From Trichomonas vaginalis G3 (taxonomy: Eukaryota; Parabasalia; Trichomonadida; Trichomonadidae): 64,000 bases of DNA. The stretch's first letter is position 1; every line of letters starts with the position of its first letter. The DNA is taken from NCBI RefSeq assembly GCF_026262505.1, contig NC_067203.1, forward strand, positions 11,656,001 through 11,720,000. The letters run 5' to 3'. This document shows positions 19,646 to 29,349 of this stretch, piece after piece. A program made the position numbers and the translations under genes. The notes below the pieces were generated by a model. That model saw only the letters and a list, made by a program, of their open reading frames with translations, did no database searches and was not told the DNA's origin.

Positions 19646-19977
19646 AATTTTAATGAAATGTTGTGGTCGTCAAATATTTTTATGACGTCTGGGAAACTAT
19701 ATTTTAAGTTCAACGTTTCACCTCCTTTCATAACGTATATCTTGTCAATGACATTATATGAAACACCACAGCAACTAATGTCGGGTTCTATTTCTTTGAT
19801 GTTTATATCGTCTGCCTCTGTCAAAAGTTTCAATAGTTCTTTCAAAACTTCATGAGGTGCAATGACATATGAGTTCACTTTTACAGGGTTGTGTTCGACC
19901 AAGTTTAACATTATACCTAAAGCTTGACAAATCTTCTCCTGAGTTTGAAGTTTGTTTTTCAGTTGTTTGGTAGTCAT
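19636..19977 (-). CDS. Maverick B ~113-residue protein, looks whole
   Basis: I prefer the start at 19977 (MTTKQLKNKLQTQEKICQAL) over an upstream Met. The N-terminal half is helical and the C-terminal half beta-rich (PDVIKIFDDHNISLKFIC). It contains a CCGVSYNVIDKIYVMKGGE segment. The function is unknown. It lies between the penton-like candidate and a small acidic protein on the same strand, with a slight overlap at its 3' end. Confidence 0.5.
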   Translation of the reverse strand: MTTKQLKNKLQTQEKICQALGIMLNLVEHNPVKVNSYVIAPHEVLKELLKLLTEADDINIKEIEPDISCCGVSYNVIDKIYVMKGGETLNLKYSFPDVIKIFDDHNISLKFIC

Positions 19978-20015
19978 TTCGAATATCTGCAACAGAACTT
20001 AAGTCTCTGCTAACT

Positions 20016-20174
20016 TCAGGGTATGTTGGTTTGTTCTTTTACAGGAACAATTGTTATACCATCTTCGTCTTCGTATGGTTTCCCCACTTCAACATCTCTT
20101 TCTTTGACATTGACAACAACACTTTGACTGTTTGTTTGAGTTGGTGAATTTAACTTCACATCTGCCACCGCCAT
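20016..20174 (-). CDS. Maverick B 52-residue protein
   Basis: This small frame starts MAVADVKLNSPTQTNSQSVV, continues VNVKERDVEVGKPYEDEDGI and ends VPVKEQTNIP. It is acidic and probably partly disordered. It is divergent from the + strand gene at 20241 across a 66-bp A+T-rich region. The function is unknown. Confidence 0.4.
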   Translation of the reverse strand: MAVADVKLNSPTQTNSQSVVVNVKERDVEVGKPYEDEDGITIVPVKEQTNIP

Positions 20175-20240
20175 TAAACCTTTTGAAAACACTTACGCTT
20201 CTATTTTTTTCGGAAATGACATTTTACTTCGAATAAAAAG

Positions 20241-20560
20241 ATGGACGTATTCGAGTATCTCTTCGAATTGAAGCAGAACAAAGTTTACACACACAAACAA
20301 TACAAATACATTGACAGAATAGTTCTTTATACAAACAATGGAAAATGTTATAGAATAGCAGTCTTTGCTGAACCAAATATTTCCATAAAGCAAAGAAAGT
20401 TGGTATAACTGAAATGGTGAAAGTTCTTGAAGCAGACAAAAATATAACAACAAAACTTACAGATATTTCTAAAGGAAAGTTTATAATACAATTTTATGTC
20501 AAAACTGGCGTACTGTCAATATTTGATGGAGAGAAGTCAGTTCAAGAACAACTTACTGAC
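20241..20560 (+). pseudogene. Maverick B small + strand protein remnant
   Basis: It starts MDVFEYLFELKQNKVYTHKQ after TTCGAATAAAAAG. A further segment reads KFIIQFYVKTGVLSIFDGEK. About 110 codons in all, mixed alpha/beta, converging on the 3' end of the capsid gene. The function is unknown. It is broken, with about one break. Confidence 0.4.
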
Positions 20561-22162
20561 CTGCTGCCAAAATCTGCTCGATGGAAGCTGTCGTTATGCC
20601 AATCTGAGGAGCCCCAGCAGGTTTCATCGAACGAATCTTCAAAAAGAGCATCTTCCGTGAAAAAGTGCTATTGGTTTTGTAAACTTCTTTGCTCTCAGTT
20701 CATCTGGACCGTCTCTGTCACCAGTATATTGTATTTGTACAGTACCAACAGTTGAAATACCACCCATAAAGTCTTCTGAGTCAGCAAATGGAATGCCAAG
20801 CCAAAAGTTTGAACGGTCTCCATTTGTATATTGAGTTTTTTGACCTCCTGTATGAGTCCATACTTTCACATATGGCATAATAGAACTTTGCATTTCAGGT
20901 TAATGGTTGTTGTGAAGTTGTTGTTAAAGTTCATAGCATCTAATGTCAAGTTGTATGACCTCATATCCTCAACTGTAGAATATTCTTCTCTTGGATAATA
21001 TTTGCCATCTATGTTTATATGATATTTAATACCGGGGTTGTAGAAACAAGAATAGTCATTTATAGTTCGTCTGAACAGTACAAACATAGTATCTGCATGT
21101 TTCATTGCAGTTGTTAAGGCAATATCTGTTCTTGCACCTGGGTCAGCACTTTGGTTTCCAACTTCACCTGCAAAGTCTTTGACAGATATTTGGTGTATAG
21201 GGAACATAAGTGGAACTGCAATATATTTGGCAGCTAAAGCATTTGAAATATCTGGGTCCAACATATAGACTGCAAGTCTGCTTTCTATTCTCTTGCATTC
21301 AAATTTTTCGCATGTGAACTTAACTGGGTCCCAAGCAGTTCCAGCAGCATTGAAATAATAGTTTACTTCAGTGTTGAGGTTTGAGAAACCAAAGTCTAAG
21401 TCAACTTTGTCTTTGCAAAAGTCACAGAACTTGGCTCCACCAGTTCCAGCTACGTCTGTAATAGTGAATGGGTCTTGTGTTGGTGCAATGACTAAGTTAT
21501 TTTTGCTTGGAGTAAGTTTCGATAGAAATTTTTTCCTGCCCAGTTTGGCAAGTATCTTAAAAACCTGAAGATGAGGAAAGATGACAAAGGAACTCTAAGT
21601 TTCAGTTTTACTTGGTTACTGCTGCTGCAGTTTGTCCAGAAAGGTTAACATAAACTCCTGGAACGTTAGGGTCAAGTCTTCTTATTTTCTCAATAGTTGC
21701 ATACTGGTCTGTTTGTTCTCTAGCTTGTGGTTGTACTGAGTTTCTCAAAGCGAACCATTCATAGTTTGCCCATGTTACTGTTTGAACTAAGTCAGAGTTA
21801 GAATATATCTTATATCCCATGAAAACTTCTGGAGCATATTGGTATCCGACATAGAAAATTCCATTGCAACCTTTCTTGTCAGACAACTTGGCAGAAGGTT
21901 TTATTTCAATGTCTTGTTCCACGTATAAGAATGAGTTGTCAATAGAAATAATATGAAACCTGTCGCAAGCAATATCTACTGTTGTTGAAGAACCTTCTCC
22001 AAACTCACCTACGTTTCCATAAGAAACAGCAGTTGTATATTCGTAAGTTCCAGGAACTATTTCTGACCTTCTAATGGCATTGTCGCATTCGTTATACCAT
22101 TCGGAAACATTTCCATTCATGGCATCCAAAACTGTTGGCGTTATATTCTGAGCGGCGTACAT
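20553..22162 (-). pseudogene. Maverick B major capsid protein (double jelly-roll type) candidate
   Basis: It starts at 22162 (MYAAQNITPTVLDAMNGNVS) and covers about 535 codons, the right size for a Polinton major capsid protein. Segments are beta-rich and contain typical jelly-roll style text: SSTTVDIACDRFHIISIDNS, AAKYIAVPLMFPIHQISVKD, DAMNFNNNFTTTINL and RSNFWLGIPFADSEDF. The 3' end reads GAPQIGITTASIEQILAAGQ. The fold call is inferred from length, composition and neighbours (penton-like candidate, packaging ATPase). It is broken, with about three breaks. Confidence 0.6.
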
Positions 22163-22201
22163 TTCATATGGGTAAAAATATAGAATAGTTGGATTTATTT
22201 G

Positions 22202-23692
22202 TCATAATAGAACCCACGTGGACCAAGCTTTACTTTCTCTGACTGAGTTTTTAACTCTTCTTTTTCCTTCATTGCCACTACTTTCACTAGATGAAGTTAC
22301 TTCTTCACTACTTTCACTTTGTTCTACTCTTCTCTTCTTCTTTGGTAACTTGCCCTCTGCTTTAAGTTGTTGCATCTTTGCATCATGTTCATCTAGTATG
22401 TTGCAAATTTCACGTGTCCTTTTTGCCTTTAGGCTCTGGTCGCCCATCTCAGGTAACCAATATCCTAGAAAGATTTCGTCATAGTTTGTATTTGAGTCTT
22501 CGCGTATTGTTTGCATGACTCTTTCCTGAGTTTTCGGTTCAAGCTCTTCAAATATAGCTTGTCCATATGGAATAAACTTGTTTCCAAATATATGTTTTTG
22601 TAGCCATTCTGGTTTTCTTTCCATGTTACCAACAATATCTTTTGTGAATGGGAAAGCTTTTACCCAACGTTTCAGTCTTGCGTCATTTATTTCTGTAGTT
22701 GGTTTTATTTTGTCAAGGAACATGTTTTTCAATACTAACATTTCATTTGGTACTGTCCATTTGAGTTTTCTTAAATATTCATCCCTTCTCAGTTCATCGT
22801 CTGCAAAGTAAGTTTTTATGACATTTTGTAAACTTTCGTTTGCAAGGTCATGTACAATAGGTTCTCTTCCTTCTCTCTCCCTAACTCTCTTTCTAAACTC
22901 TTCACCAAATATACCATCTCTATGGTTCTGTGTAGTTCTTTGAGATAAATGTTCTAGAACGTCAGGTGTTATATTTCCATCAGCCATGTTCATTTCATAC
23001 TGGTTCAAAATATCTGCATCTTTCATATCTTTCAATGGCATTAAAGCCGCGCTGAAAATACCAGCTAAATCTGGTTCACCATTCACTTCCATTGCGTCTA
23101 CAACTTCTTGGAATTGTGGTTGTAAGTTTATGAACCACCTATCCGGGTTAGCTTTATGACCCCATCTCATTGTAGTTCCATAGTCTGCAGAAACAAAAGT
23201 AGGTTTGTTTCCATATTGGTTAGGTTCTGAATGAACTTTAAACAATGTTTCATTTCTATATGTTTTGTCGAAATTTAACCTTTTATTTTCACCGAGTTCA
23301 GCCAAAGATTGAACGTTATATGGTCGTAAGTAAAAAGGGTTATTGTATTTGTGTACATTTTCTTTCAGTACTTCCATTCTATGCTGAATATTTTCATCTG
23401 GTGTTGGAGTCTTTTGTATGTCGGCAAACATTTTTCGATATTCTTCTACTCTGTCAGCCGAATTTTTCTTAAACTCTTGGAAAGATTCCATATTCACCTC
23501 ATACTCTTGTTGAGGGTCAAGATTTTTCGGCTGTTCCAAATCTTCATCTGGTTCTGTGAAGTTAGTTTCCAAAGGAGGGACTTGTTCGTTTCCTTCAGGC
23601 TCTTCTAGCTGTTGTTGCTGAACTATTTCTTCCATGTCTGGTTGTATCTGAACTTCTTCCTGTGGAGTTTCTTGTACCTCATCTGCTGGCAT
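22202..23692 (-). CDS. Maverick B 496-residue conserved protein, looks whole
   Basis: This intact frame starts MPADEVQETPQEEVQIQPDM. The first 70 residues are Glu/Gln/Pro-rich and disordered. A helical region follows (DRVEEYRKMFADIQKTPTPD), then a folded central region with Trp/Arg-rich segments (GTTMRWGHKANPDRWFINLQ; EWLQKHIFGNKFIPYGQAIF). The C-terminus is basic and serine-rich (PKKKRRVEQSESSEE), which could be nuclear-localisation-like (KKKRRV). Its 5' end overlaps the 3' end of the next gene by 70 bp. The family is not recognised. Its size and intactness next to the capsid gene suggest a virion or nuclear role. Confidence 0.6.
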   Translation of the reverse strand: MPADEVQETPQEEVQIQPDMEEIVQQQQLEEPEGNEQVPPLETNFTEPDEDLEQPKNLDPQQEYEVNMESFQEFKKNSADRVEEYRKMFADIQKTPTPDENIQHRMEVLKENVHKYNNPFYLRPYNVQSLAELGENKRLNFDKTYRNETLFKVHSEPNQYGNKPTFVSADYGTTMRWGHKANPDRWFINLQPQFQEVVDAMEVNGEPDLAGIFSAALMPLKDMKDADILNQYEMNMADGNITPDVLEHLSQRTTQNHRDGIFGEEFRKRVREREGREPIVHDLANESLQNVIKTYFADDELRRDEYLRKLKWTVPNEMLVLKNMFLDKIKPTTEINDARLKRWVKAFPFTKDIVGNMERKPEWLQKHIFGNKFIPYGQAIFEELEPKTQERVMQTIREDSNTNYDEIFLGYWLPEMGDQSLKAKRTREICNILDEHDAKMQQLKAEGKLPKKKRRVEQSESSEEVTSSSESSGNEGKRRVKNSVRESKAWSTWVLL

Positions 23693-25698
23693 TTCATATA
23701 TTCCGAGACGTTTTTAACAAGTTCCCTATTTAAGTCATCCGCATTCATAACCCTTTCTTCTTTCGTTCCGTCTTTATTTTTTACGCGTTTCATGAAGATA
23801 GTTGAATTGTCATTTATCTCTGACACCAAATATCTCGGAGTAAATTCAGTCATGTCATTTGGATGATATGCTATTAAATCATATCCCTTAGCGAGCTTGT
23901 ATTTTCCAGGTTTGAAATTATATCCCGTTTGGTGCTGAGCCATAAAGCTAAATAGGTTCGGGTCAGTATTTCCTTCCTTGAACTTTCTAATAGCTTCTTT
24001 ATATCTGTCACTAAAGTCAAGAGTATCTGGGTAACCATAGTCTTCTTTAAGCATTTTTAAGAAATCTTGGTTTCCTTGTTCTCTACTTCTTTTATGTCCT
24101 TGCTCTGTTTGTGGAGGTGGTTGCTGTGCAGGGTTTTGAACTGTTGGTTTTGGTTGTTGTGTTGGTTGTGGTGCAGTGTTTTGAACTGTTGGTTGTGGTT
24201 GTTGTTGTGCTGGATTTTGAACTGTTGGTTTTGGTTGTTGTGTTGGTTTTGGTGCTGGATTTTGAACTGTTGGTTTTGGTTGTTGTGTTGGTTTTGGTGC
24301 AGTGTTTTGAACTGTTGGTTGTGGTTGTTGTTGTGGTGCAGGGTTTTGAACTGTTGGTTGTTGTGTTGGTTTTGGTGCATGCCTGTGTCTGTGTCCATGT
24401 GACGATGTAAATGTTTTAGGTAGTCCTGGTGCAGGTACTTCTCTTGGAGGGTTTGGTGGTATATAAGTTCCACTAGCTAGTATATAAGTTCCACCAGCTG
24501 GTATATAAGTTCCACCAGCTGGTATATAAGTTCCACCAGCTGGCACATATGTTCCATCTGCAGCATAGTGTCCTACCTGACTTTTCGTTTTTAAGAAAGC
24601 ATTTACTAGGTCTGTTTTGGTCTGTTGTAACTCTTTTTCTTGACTTTCCACAACAGTTGCTCTAACGGCGTCATAGGCACTTTGAACTGCCTGTCTCGTT
24701 GCTGCATCTGTTATTTTCGTCAGATTTTGTGCTACTTCTTTTAACTCTTTGTCGAAACCTTCAGACTTCAGTTTCTTTCCAGATGAGAAGTCGTTCACTT
24801 GTTTCACCTTACTATGAAGAGCTTCGAAGGCGTTCTTAAAGTCAGCATTCATTAAAGCTTCATTTGAACTGTCTTCATCCGCTTGTATTTTTGTCCTTAT
24901 TGACCCTATAAGTTGGGCTGCTTTAGCGTTGGCTTGGGCATCTAACCAGTCATTGTTAGCTTTTATATATTCTGCGCTTTTCATTGCCTTTTGCATGGCT
25001 GCGTCGTTATTTTTACTTTCTTGTGCTAAGTTTTCATACTGTACGGTTTGGTTTTGCAACTGTAAAAGTTTTTCTGCCTTTACATTTGCTTCAACTTCTT
25101 TTTTATACTCATCGCTATCCATATATGTCTTCAGGGCTTTTTGTTTTATCTCTTCATCTTTCAGTACTTTATATTGAGTAGTATGGTTTTTCAAATTTAT
25201 AACATCCTGTTCCATTTTTGCTACTTCTGCTGCTTTTTCTGACACTTTTTTCGCATATTCCTCTGTACTTAGTTCTTTCAGTTGTTCTTCTTTCTTCTTT
25301 TTCTCTACGTTTAACTCATTGAGTTTCTTTGTGTGTCTGTCATATTCTAGTTTCTTTTCGTTTTCACTTATTTGTTTCTGTATGTCTATGTTTGACTTTT
25401 TGACATCTGTTATTTGATTTTTGAGTGAACTCAAATTCATTTGACTTTGAGGGTTATAAGCTGTTCCGTCTGCGGCTCCACCATAGCCTGCCATTTTCGC
25501 TAAAAGTGCCGCTCTTAAACCTCCACTCTGTGCACCAATAACTCGGTTTAAAAGCATAGGATTGCTTGACATTTGTTGCAACATAGTGGGGTCATTCATT
25601 ATTTGTTGTTGCAACTGTTGTTGTGGTGTCAGTTTTACTATTGGATGTTTCAATGCTCCCTTCCTCTTACGTATATTCTTACGTAGCTTACGTGGCAT
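23623..25698 (-). CDS. Maverick B 691-residue coiled-coil and Pro/Gln-repeat protein, looks whole
   Basis: The N-terminus is highly basic (MPRKLRKNIRKRKGALKHP), as in DNA-binding virion proteins. It is followed by a long Lys/Glu-rich coiled coil (residues about 90-380), a short tandem GGTYIPA repeat (about 400-425), a His/Arg-rich linker (SSHGHRHRHAPKP), seven or so PTVQNPAPKPTQQPK-type repeats (about 450-540) and a folded C-terminal domain of about 150 residues (DFLKMLKEDYGYPDTLDFSD...). No family is recognised. It is the first gene from the right terminus. A structural, tegument-like or terminal-protein-like role is possible, but without motif support. Tandem repeats on the DNA lie at 24120-24400 and 24460-24560. 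Confidence 0.62.
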   Translation of the reverse strand: MPRKLRKNIRKRKGALKHPIVKLTPQQQLQQQIMNDPTMLQQMSSNPMLLNRVIGAQSGGLRAALLAKMAGYGGAADGTAYNPQSQMNLSSLKNQITDVKKSNIDIQKQISENEKKLEYDRHTKKLNELNVEKKKKEEQLKELSTEEYAKKVSEKAAEVAKMEQDVINLKNHTTQYKVLKDEEIKQKALKTYMDSDEYKKEVEANVKAEKLLQLQNQTVQYENLAQESKNNDAAMQKAMKSAEYIKANNDWLDAQANAKAAQLIGSIRTKIQADEDSSNEALMNADFKNAFEALHSKVKQVNDFSSGKKLKSEGFDKELKEVAQNLTKITDAATRQAVQSAYDAVRATVVESQEKELQQTKTDLVNAFLKTKSQVGHYAADGTYVPAGGTYIPAGGTYIPAGGTYILASGTYIPPNPPREVPAPGLPKTFTSSHGHRHRHAPKPTQQPTVQNPAPQQQPQPTVQNTAPKPTQQPKPTVQNPAPKPTQQPKPTVQNPAQQQPQPTVQNTAPQPTQQPKPTVQNPAQQPPPQTEQGHKRSREQGNQDFLKMLKEDYGYPDTLDFSDRYKEAIRKFKEGNTDPNLFSFMAQHQTGYNFKPGKYKLAKGYDLIAYHPNDMTEFTPRYLVSEINDNSTIFMKRVKNKDGTKEERVMNADDLNRELVKNVSEYMKCQQMRYKKLHRKKFRYNQTWKK
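24110..24560 (-). repeat. In-frame tandem repeats encoding Pro/Gln-rich and GGTYIPA units
   Basis: Two adjacent arrays. One has 42-48-bp units with TGTTGGTTTTGGTTGTTGTG on the + strand (24120-24375). The other has 24-bp units with TATATAAGTTCCACCAGCTG (24460-24545). Both are multiples of three, so the coding frame is kept. Confidence 0.85.
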
Positions 25699-25839
25699 TT
25701 TAAGTGAAGTTAAAAAGCGGTTTTTGACAGATGTTTATATGACACTTCTTGTTCAGCACAAAAAACTACTCGGTCAAAGTGTTGTCAGTTTTGTAAAATA
25801 ACCGTCCTATCTCATTCTATAAGGGGGAAAGTCTTCTCA

Positions 25840-26075
25840 AAGTATACTTCCTTGGAACGCCTGTAACTTTTCCTGTAGCGACGATAGACCCTTACTTGTC
25901 CGGACAAAGTTATACTATTTTGAGTGCTATACAAAAAAGTCAACGGCTGGCTCGTCCTCAGAAATTTTTTATGGGCTAGAGGGCGCAACGCGCCTGGAAG
26001 CCCTCCGAATAAAAACTTCATTTATACTAAACATCTTCAGGGCTAGAGGGCGCAACGCGCCTGGAAGCCCCACTA

Positions 26076-26101
<26 letters not shown>
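25840..26101. repeat. Right terminal inverted repeat of Maverick B, with inserted hairpin module and T24 tract
   Basis: It matches the complement of the left end (AAGTATACTTCCTTGGAACG through CCGGACAAAGTTATACTA), then carries about 105 extra bp (about 25919-26021) flanked by TATACTA on both sides. This extra DNA includes a second copy of the GGGCTAGAGGGCGC...GCGCCTGGAAGCCC hairpin. The terminus proper follows (AACATCTTCAGGGCTAG... CACTACC) and then 24 T. Confidence 0.78.
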
Positions 26102-26106
<5 letters not shown>

Positions 26107-26125
26107 GAAATGTATTTTTATTAAT

Positions 26126-27097
26126 TTATATTAGAGGATCAATTTTTGCTGATTTTACTTCAATATGACGCCTTCTTTTGACAATTACAAAATATATTGA
26201 TAAATTGACAGCAATTATGATAATTACAACACAAGAAACAGCTATTAGAACCAAGGTTTGCTTATTTAAACTAGTTGATTCATTACTTGGTTGTAATATG
26301 TCAATTTTGATATTTTTTGTGTAGTCTTCAACTTCTTCTTTACTTTTACCACCATAGCTAGTTGGGAGAACATAAACCATATCTAAAGGAAACATATTAT
26401 CTATTTTGGATGTGCTTTTATCTTCTTTTATTGATATTTTTACTTGAGTCTTGATATTTGAGAAATTTTGATCTTTAGAAATATATGGCAAAGCAGAGAG
26501 GGCATTTCCTTCATTTGTTTTCTTATTGAATGACTTTGAATCAAAGATATAAGCATTCAATAATGTATTATTTGATTCAAACTCCATTTTTCTTCTATAC
26601 GGACCAAATGAATTGACAATCAATGATTTCACAAATTTGGAATTTTCTTCTTCATATTCAAATGAAAAAACTGCTTTAGACTTGGTTGTAAATATCGAAT
26701 AAACATTGTTATCATTTCTATTTTGATCTGAATGACATAAAATATTGACAAGGATAACCTGAATAGAACATGATGATTTTGAATTACATGTAAGTTTCAT
26801 TACACTATTTTCTTCTTGGTAATTGCTATGCATTAAAAACGGATTTTTATAATTTTTTTCTTGTTCGCCATTATAGTAATAAGCAACATAGTTGTCGTTC
26901 GATTTCATTACGAAAGAACCCTTAATACATGCATATTGATTTTCTTTTAATTTGAATATCCGGCTCTCTATGCGAATGTGGGTTTGATCATTAACTGTTT
27001 GGAAGGGATTCCACGTATTCTGAGGCGTACACTCATTCAAAACTCCTTGTTCGGTTGCACCCATAGCCAAGTTTTTGTAAATAAGTCCAAAAATCAT
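26126..27097 (-). CDS. Predicted type I single-span membrane protein
   Basis: 323 codons, no breaks. A large extracellular/luminal part (about residues 1-280) is rich in Asn/Ser/Tyr with several N-x-S/T sites (for example NESTS near 275) and a CNSKSSCS segment. A strong membrane span lies at about 285-310 (LVLIAVSCVVIIIIAVNLSI), followed by an Arg-rich stop-transfer sequence and a short cytosolic tail ending SAKIDPLI. The first Met is not followed by a convincing signal peptide. The layout fits surface proteins of trichomonads such as members of Asn-rich or BspA-like membrane families, but no repeats or family motif are seen. Maverick B ends about 25 bp beyond its stop codon, so the 3' processing region may have been altered. 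Confidence 0.7.
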   Translation of the reverse strand: MIFGLIYKNLAMGATEQGVLNECTPQNTWNPFQTVNDQTHIRIESRIFKLKENQYACIKGSFVMKSNDNYVAYYYNGEQEKNYKNPFLMHSNYQEENSVMKLTCNSKSSCSIQVILVNILCHSDQNRNDNNVYSIFTTKSKAVFSFEYEEENSKFVKSLIVNSFGPYRRKMEFESNNTLLNAYIFDSKSFNKKTNEGNALSALPYISKDQNFSNIKTQVKISIKEDKSTSKIDNMFPLDMVYVLPTSYGGKSKEEVEDYTKNIKIDILQPSNESTSLNKQTLVLIAVSCVVIIIIAVNLSIYFVIVKRRRHIEVKSAKIDPLI

Positions 27098-27483
27098 TTT
27101 TAAAGATTGACAAATTTTAAAATTCTGAATGAATTGAATTCAACATTCCTCAAATAAGGGATTGATTCTTCTAATTATATAGATTTACATTTCATCAGCA
27201 AAAAATTACAAACTCTGATCAATAAGATATCTTTCATTCAATTTTTTATTACAAATTTGAGAAGATTTTTCTCAATTAAAAACGGATCTATGAATCTGAC
27301 AAGTATAATCTCATCCATTTTTCATGTCATTATGCATCCTACAATCAAATAAAATTGAGATAGTTTTGAAGTTTCGCTTCAAAAATCTTATCCGATTGGC
27401 CAACTAAAATCAGATAAATAGAAACCAAAATTTAAATAGATACTGGAATATTTTTATTATCATTGTTAAAACAAACAATTTCT
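27098..27483. other. Intergenic, 386 bp
   Basis: A+T-rich spacer between two - strand genes. It holds the upstream region of the membrane protein and the downstream region of the phosphatase. No open frame or repeat is evident. Confidence 0.6.
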
Positions 27484-29349
27484 TTACAAGGAGCTCTTAA
27501 TCTTAACTTGAATAGAGCAGAGAGTTCCATTTGGACTCATAAATAGAATAAAATGTTCTCCTTTTGCACGATGTACTGCTTGGATTTCAACTTTAATGCT
27601 TTGGCCAGGTATGATATAACCTGATGAAGGAGTAACAACGATTTTATCAGTGGTAGTGTTAACGGAGAACTCCGCGAGTGTATAAGAAATATTTTCTATC
27701 TCGATCGTGATACTCTTTTTCCTCTTGATTTCCACTTTTTGTGTGTTTGCGATACAGATTGGTTTTTCAAGACTAAGTAACTCGTTGTATTTCTTGTAAA
27801 GGAGGCTGTTGAAGACTTCTTTTCTCTCTTTGTTCTCAGCAGGGATCATCAATTCCCAATGGGAATGGACACATCTGTGATCCGAAATTTTTGAAGTGCC
27901 ATTTGTGTAAAGAATGTTCTTAGGATCGACAGGATAGTTGTGATCTGGCTCTGTAGGTGCGAAATAGCTCTTGTTTGAGAATGGATAACGAGGATCTCCG
28001 TAATGATAAAAAACATCTGTTTCAAAGAAGAAAGCATCGTTAGGACCAACGGAAATACGTGGTTCAAAAGTACGTAGAAGAACTCTATCCGTGTAAGAAG
28101 GAACTCTTTTCTTTGGAGATGTATCATAAATGTCAGAATTTTTATCGAATTTGTAAGTTGGTCTGAAAGTAATCGGAGGTTCGAATAATTTTCCTAATTC
28201 TGGTACCATTCTGCGCTGATTTATTAATTGGTCGGTTTCTAATAAAGATGACAAGTCAGAACCATTGCAAAGGTTGACGACTTTCTCATAAGGCATACTA
28301 ATTCTGTAATTGAGATCGCCACATATGAACAAATAGTCCGTATCTCTTGGAACCATGTTCATGATCTTAATAAGCTGCTGATTTCTGCTTTCGATATTAT
28401 GATCGTGAGCAGTAAGATGGCATCCGACTAAACAGATGTTTGCTGCACCTGCCTCAATATTAAATTGAACAAAAGACTTGTTTGCAACAATTCCTCCAGC
28501 GCCAAGACGTAATTTCTTTGTTTTAGCAAGTCTAAGCTGAGGATTAGTCTTATTGAGTGCAAGACATCCGAAAACACCACCAAGAGATATCGAATGAACA
28601 ATTTCTAGTTGTGATGTTTTGACAGAAGCAGTAATAACTTCTTTCCATTGGTTGGCTTTAGCGGAATTTCCTATGACCATAGAGTTGACACTCATATCGA
28701 TCTCCTGGAAAGAGAAGAAGGCAACGTCAGGATTTGAATGAATAACTTTCATAAGTTCTGGAGTAGCATATGTGGTAGGGGTAGCTTCAGCGACATTCCA
28801 TGTTAAACAATGGATAACAATTGGCTGGGATTGAGTAAAATAGGAGGAATTCAAAACTGTGCATCTTTCTTTCCAAACCTCTTCAGTTTCTTTGAAGATG
28901 CCAACGGGAGAAAGACCGTACTTGGTCTTATGTAAATCAATGAAATCAAATGGTAATGGATAGTTCTTTTCCATTGAATTGGCTTTCAAGTAAACAGCGT
29001 TTTGTTGATGAAAATCATCAGAGGCATTTAGCGATATATTGGCTGTTAAGCGGAACTGTGAAATGAATGCTTCAAATTTGCGAGATTTTTCACATTTGAC
29101 TAAAACTTTTTCATCTTCATAATCCATAAATGTAAATAGGATGGAATCAAGCGATACATGGGCTGTAATTAAGCGTGTAATAGGGATAATGCATAGTTTA
29201 CCTTCATTTTCAATTTCTTGAAAACATAAGTAAGGCATTGCAAGGGAACCAATCTGAAGAAGAATTCTCATGTTTATTTTAACACTAGATGCCACGAAAT
29301 ATCCTTGACAAGCGCACCAAGGCTCAAGAGATTCATAAAATTCTTCCAT
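27484..29349 (-). CDS. Inositol polyphosphate 5-phosphatase, OCRL/INPP5B-like
   Basis: 621 codons, intact. It removes the 5-phosphate of phosphoinositides such as PI(4,5)P2. The N-terminal 150 residues are beta-rich and may be a PH-like domain. The catalytic IPPc domain spans about 175-500 and shows TWNV (183-186), FQEID (214-218), HLTAH (311-315), GDLNYR (344-349), PSYTDRVL (417-424) and SDHR (489-492), matching the two family signatures and catalytic Asp/Asn/His residues. The C-terminal 100 residues (from about 520; VVTPSSGYIIPGQSIKVEIQ) look like the ASH immunoglobulin-like domain found after the phosphatase in OCRL and INPP5B. No RhoGAP domain follows. It probably acts at endosomal or Golgi membranes. 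Function is well supported by motifs. Confidence 0.93.
   Translation of the reverse strand: MEEFYESLEPWCACQGYFVASSVKINMRILLQIGSLAMPYLCFQEIENEGKLCIIPITRLITAHVSLDSILFTFMDYEDEKVLVKCEKSRKFEAFISQFRLTANISLNASDDFHQQNAVYLKANSMEKNYPLPFDFIDLHKTKYGLSPVGIFKETEEVWKERCTVLNSSYFTQSQPIVIHCLTWNVAEATPTTYATPELMKVIHSNPDVAFFSFQEIDMSVNSMVIGNSAKANQWKEVITASVKTSQLEIVHSISLGGVFGCLALNKTNPQLRLAKTKKLRLGAGGIVANKSFVQFNIEAGAANICLVGCHLTAHDHNIESRNQQLIKIMNMVPRDTDYLFICGDLNYRISMPYEKVVNLCNGSDLSSLLETDQLINQRRMVPELGKLFEPPITFRPTYKFDKNSDIYDTSPKKRVPSYTDRVLLRTFEPRISVGPNDAFFFETDVFYHYGDPRYPFSNKSYFAPTEPDHNYPVDPKNILYTNGTSKISDHRCVHSHWELMIPAENKERKEVFNSLLYKKYNELLSLEKPICIANTQKVEIKRKKSITIEIENISYTLAEFSVNTTTDKIVVTPSSGYIIPGQSIKVEIQAVHRAKGEHFILFMSPNGTLCSIQVKIKSSL

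Larger units (their letters stand above)
4579..26101 (+). mobile_element. Maverick/Polinton B, near full length (~21.5 kb)
   Basis: This is a Maverick (Polinton) with terminal inverted repeats that share a hairpin and a stretch around TTGTCCGGACAAGTAAGGGT. Recognisable parts: D12-class DNA methyltransferase, tail-collar/fibre-like protein, rve-type integrase, family B DNA polymerase, HNH-motif protein, FtsK/HerA-type packaging ATPase, SF3 helicase, penton-like and major-capsid-like proteins, plus conserved unknowns. The adenain-like protease usual for the family was not recognised. The element is broken, with on the order of 25-35 breaks spread over most of its long genes, while several genes look whole. 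It lies with its right end only about 25 bp beyond the stop codon of a host-type gene. The age is probably recent on the scale of this genome. Confidence 0.88.

Noticed and set aside
24067-24410. Trp/Leu/Val-rich + strand frames of about 100 codons
   Set aside because: They are antisense shadows of the Pro/Gln repeats in the 691-residue Maverick protein.
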